This document shows, piece by piece, positions 13,596-14,833 of a stretch of DNA of 14,833 bases. Location of the stretch: NCBI GenBank assembly GCA_958352145.1, contig CATWNM010000044.1:1-14833 (forward strand), written 5' to 3'. Within the stretch, counting starts at the first letter, position 1. Each line of letters starts with the position of its first letter. A program made the position numbers and the translations under genes. Below the pieces are notes generated by a model, which saw nothing but the letters and a program-made list of their open reading frames with translations, was not told the origin of the DNA and did not search any database. Source of the stretch: an uncultured Eubacteriales bacterium (lineage in GTDB: Bacteria > Bacillota > Clostridia > Oscillospirales > CAG-272).

Positions 13596-13627
13596 CCCTA
13601 CTCAAAACAAGAAAGGACGGGAAAGGA

Positions 13628-13834
13628 ATGGAACGGAAGCGAAAAACCAAAAACGGTCAAATCGTTGTAAAAAATCCGCTGTATCAAGAATTGCCGACAC
13701 ACGAAATCACAATGCAATCCGGCAGGACGCTCTATCGTTTTACAGGCAGCTATGACGGGAACCGAAGCCTGCCCCATAAAGTTTTACGGCTTATGGCAGG
13801 GTCGCCTATTGATGAAAAAGACAAGGAGCGTTAA
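13628..13834 (+). CDS. TnpW-like transposon-encoded protein
   Basis: This 68-aa basic protein includes HEITMQSGRTLYRFTGSYDG followed by NRSLPHKVLRLM. The pattern of a Gly-(Arg/Lys)-Thr-x-Tyr strand and a C-terminal amphipathic helix resembles the TnpW family of Tn4451-type clostridial elements. Its position directly before the large serine recombinase matches TnpW standing before TnpX. Family assignment is by eye and moderate. The start is placed at 13628, with GAAAGG just upstream; the frame is open to 13460 but that part lies in hairpins. One base separates its TAA from the first possible start of the recombinase, so co-transcription is expected. Its role in transposition is not known. Confidence 0.65.
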   Translation: MERKRKTKNGQIVVKNPLYQELPTHEITMQSGRTLYRFTGSYDGNRSLPHKVLRLMAGSPIDEKDKER

Positions 13835-13860
13835 AATGGGTACAAGCAATCCTGTATTGG

Positions 13861-13908
13861 CAGACTGCCCGCCGATGAAAGGAGCAGAAAATATGTTAAG
13901 GCAGTCTG
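13861..13908 (+). repeat. Inverted repeat enclosing the recombinase start
   Basis: CAGACTGCC (13861-13869) and GGCAGTCTG (13900-13908) are exact reverse complements. The loop contains the ribosome-binding site GGAG (13881-13884) and the ATG at 13893. Folding in mRNA could lower recombinase translation. Confidence 0.5.
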
Positions 13909-14833
13909 ACAAGATTACCGCCCTTTATTGCCGCTTATCCCGCGACGATGAATTGACGGGCGACAGCAACAGCATTGTAAATCAAAAGGCGATTTTAAGT
14001 AAATACGCAAAGGAAAATCATTTTTCAAACCCCTTATTTTTTGTAGACGACGGGTATTCCGGAACGAACTTTAACCGTCCGAGTTGGAGCGAACTTTTGG
14101 AACGGATTGAAAACGGAGAAGTGGCAACGCTGATTGTCAAAGATATGTCGCGGCTTGGGCGCGATTATCTGAAAGTAGGCTTTTATATCGAAGTCCTGTT
14201 TGTGGAAAAAGGTGTGCGGTTTATCGCAATCAACAACGGCATTGACAGCGCAAACCAGCAGGACAGCGACTTCACCCCGTTTCTCAATATCATCAACGAG
14301 TGGTATGCGAAAGATACCAGCAAGAAGATACGCGCGGTGATGAAATCCAAAGGGGAAGCTGGAGAACATCTCTGCACCAACCCGCCCTATGGCTACAGGA
14401 AAGACCCGGAAAACAAAAAGCGGTGGATTGTGGACGAGGAAGCCGCCGAAGTAGTCAAGCGGATATTCGCCCTTTGTCTGGACGGTTACGGGCCATCGCA
14501 GATCGCCCGTATTCTGAAAGAGGATAAAGTCATAACGCCGACAATCCATTTTCAGCAGACAGGCAGGGCGACGAGGAACGCACCGCCGGATAATCCTTAT
14601 CACTGGACGGGAGATACCATTGCCGACATTTTGGAGCGTCCAGAATATCAAGGGCATACGGTAAACTTCAAAACCTACAAACAGTCCTACAAAAGTAAAA
14701 AGACTTGCTACAACCCCGAAGAAAAATGGCTTGTGTTCGAGAATACCCACGAAGCGATAATTGACGCTGACACATGGACGCGGGTACAGGAATTACGGAA
14801 GAATAAACGCCGCCCGACGAGGACAGGAAAAAC
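13893..14833 (+). CDS. Large serine recombinase, TndX/TnpX type (partial)
   Basis: The gene runs off the right edge; about 313 residues are present of a family length near 530. The resolvase domain (8 to about 150) has YCRLSRDDE with the nucleophile Ser16, DDGYSGTNFNRP, the Arg-bearing DMSRLGRDYLK, and NEWYAKDTSKKIRAV. The recombinase (DNA-binding) domain follows from about 160, with NPPYGYRKDP and WTGDTIADILERPEYQGHTV. The zinc ribbon and C-terminal coiled-coil part would lie beyond the window. Such enzymes excise and integrate Tn4451- and Tn5397-type elements at short GA-core sites. GGAG with 8-base spacing favours the start at 13893; an in-frame ATG at 13836, also with GGAG, would add 19 residues. 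It is absent from stop-to-stop gene lists only because it has no stop here. Confidence 0.93.
   Translation, partial: MLRQSDKITALYCRLSRDDELTGDSNSIVNQKAILSKYAKENHFSNPLFFVDDGYSGTNFNRPSWSELLERIENGEVATLIVKDMSRLGRDYLKVGFYIEVLFVEKGVRFIAINNGIDSANQQDSDFTPFLNIINEWYAKDTSKKIRAVMKSKGEAGEHLCTNPPYGYRKDPENKKRWIVDEEAAEVVKRIFALCLDGYGPSQIARILKEDKVITPTIHFQQTGRATRNAPPDNPYHWTGDTIADILERPEYQGHTVNFKTYKQSYKSKKTCYNPEEKWLVFENTHEAIIDADTWTRVQELRKNKRRPTRTGK

Larger units (their letters stand above)
13304..13627. other. Divergent regulatory region between the MATE operon and tnpW
   Basis: No gene is supported. Leftward it holds the MATE promoter. Rightward it holds a chain of hairpins up to the tnpW start. Frames running through 13441-13755 and upstream of tnpW (from 13460) lack ribosome-binding sites and cross the hairpins. 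No convincing plus-strand promoter was found; TTGTCA (13355-13360) with TATAGA (13376-13381) has only a 15-bp spacer. Confidence 0.5.
8160..14833. mobile_element. Left part of an integrative element with a TndX-type recombinase
   Basis: A large serine recombinase with a TnpW-like partner, Tn916-type Orf7/Orf8 regulators, a KTR gene and a resistance-type operon follow directly on conserved chromosomal genes. Composition shifts near the left limit. The left end is approximate (8100-8460) and the right end is outside. No relaxase, coupling protein or type IV secretion gene is in view, so conjugative, mobilizable or remnant status is open. Confidence 0.7.

Noticed and set aside
13460..13627. N-terminal extension of the TnpW-like frame
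   Set aside because: The extension runs through the palindromes and lacks a ribosome-binding site; a start at 13628 fits the family length.
14034..14750. Minus-strand open frame of 238 codons
   Set aside because: Antisense to the serine recombinase, whose catalytic motifs are unmistakable on the plus strand.

Overview
The window reads as a chromosomal segment of a spore-forming, low-copy Firmicutes bacterium of the class Clostridia, probably a gut member. The evidence is a spoIIR gene, a DUF421/DUF4363 pair and a DUF512 radical-SAM gene beside der and obgE. It is joined to the left part of an integrative element. Genus cannot be fixed from the sequence. The chromosomal genes are G+C-rich, which is why long antisense shadow frames exist. 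The part from about 8.2 kb onward is visibly more A+T-rich.

Region 1 (1-2630). A divergent promoter leaves the window to the left. A membrane-protein pair (DUF421/YetF-like plus DUF4363) follows and ends at a strong terminator. Next comes a graveyard of two divergently oriented broken genes: an XRE-type repressor on the minus strand and a probable zinc-ribbon membrane protein on the plus strand. The promoter and a palindrome between them are still recognisable.

Region 2 (2565-8096). A near-consensus promoter drives a tight plus-strand operon: DUF512 radical-SAM protein, a lipoprotein, and the ribosome-assembly GTPases Der and ObgE. A terminator follows. Then comes spoIIR, the forespore signal gene, with a plausible sigma-F promoter.

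Region 3 (about 8.2 kb to the right edge). This is an integrative element. From left to right it holds a 41-aa small gene with an excellent ribosome-binding site; an unrecognised 261-aa protein with its own consensus promoter; a 27-bp perfect inverted repeat; Tn916-Orf8/Orf7-like regulators (a conjugative-transposon HTH protein and a sigma-like factor); and a resistance-type operon read leftward (MATE efflux pump, cysteine-rich KTR protein, Vat/CatB-like acetyltransferase). The resistance operon has a perfect promoter, a 30-codon leader ORF and four stacked terminator-like hairpins. At the right are a TnpW-like gene and a TndX/TnpX-type large serine recombinase that runs off the window. The right attachment site and any conjugation genes lie outside.

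The most interesting material is regulatory and small. It comprises the multi-hairpin leader of the resistance operon with an alternative pairing, a second leader ORF before the sigma gene, a set of mutually exclusive hairpins before tnpW, the large inverted repeat, and the two unknown genes at the left of the element. No rRNA, tRNA or CRISPR array was seen.
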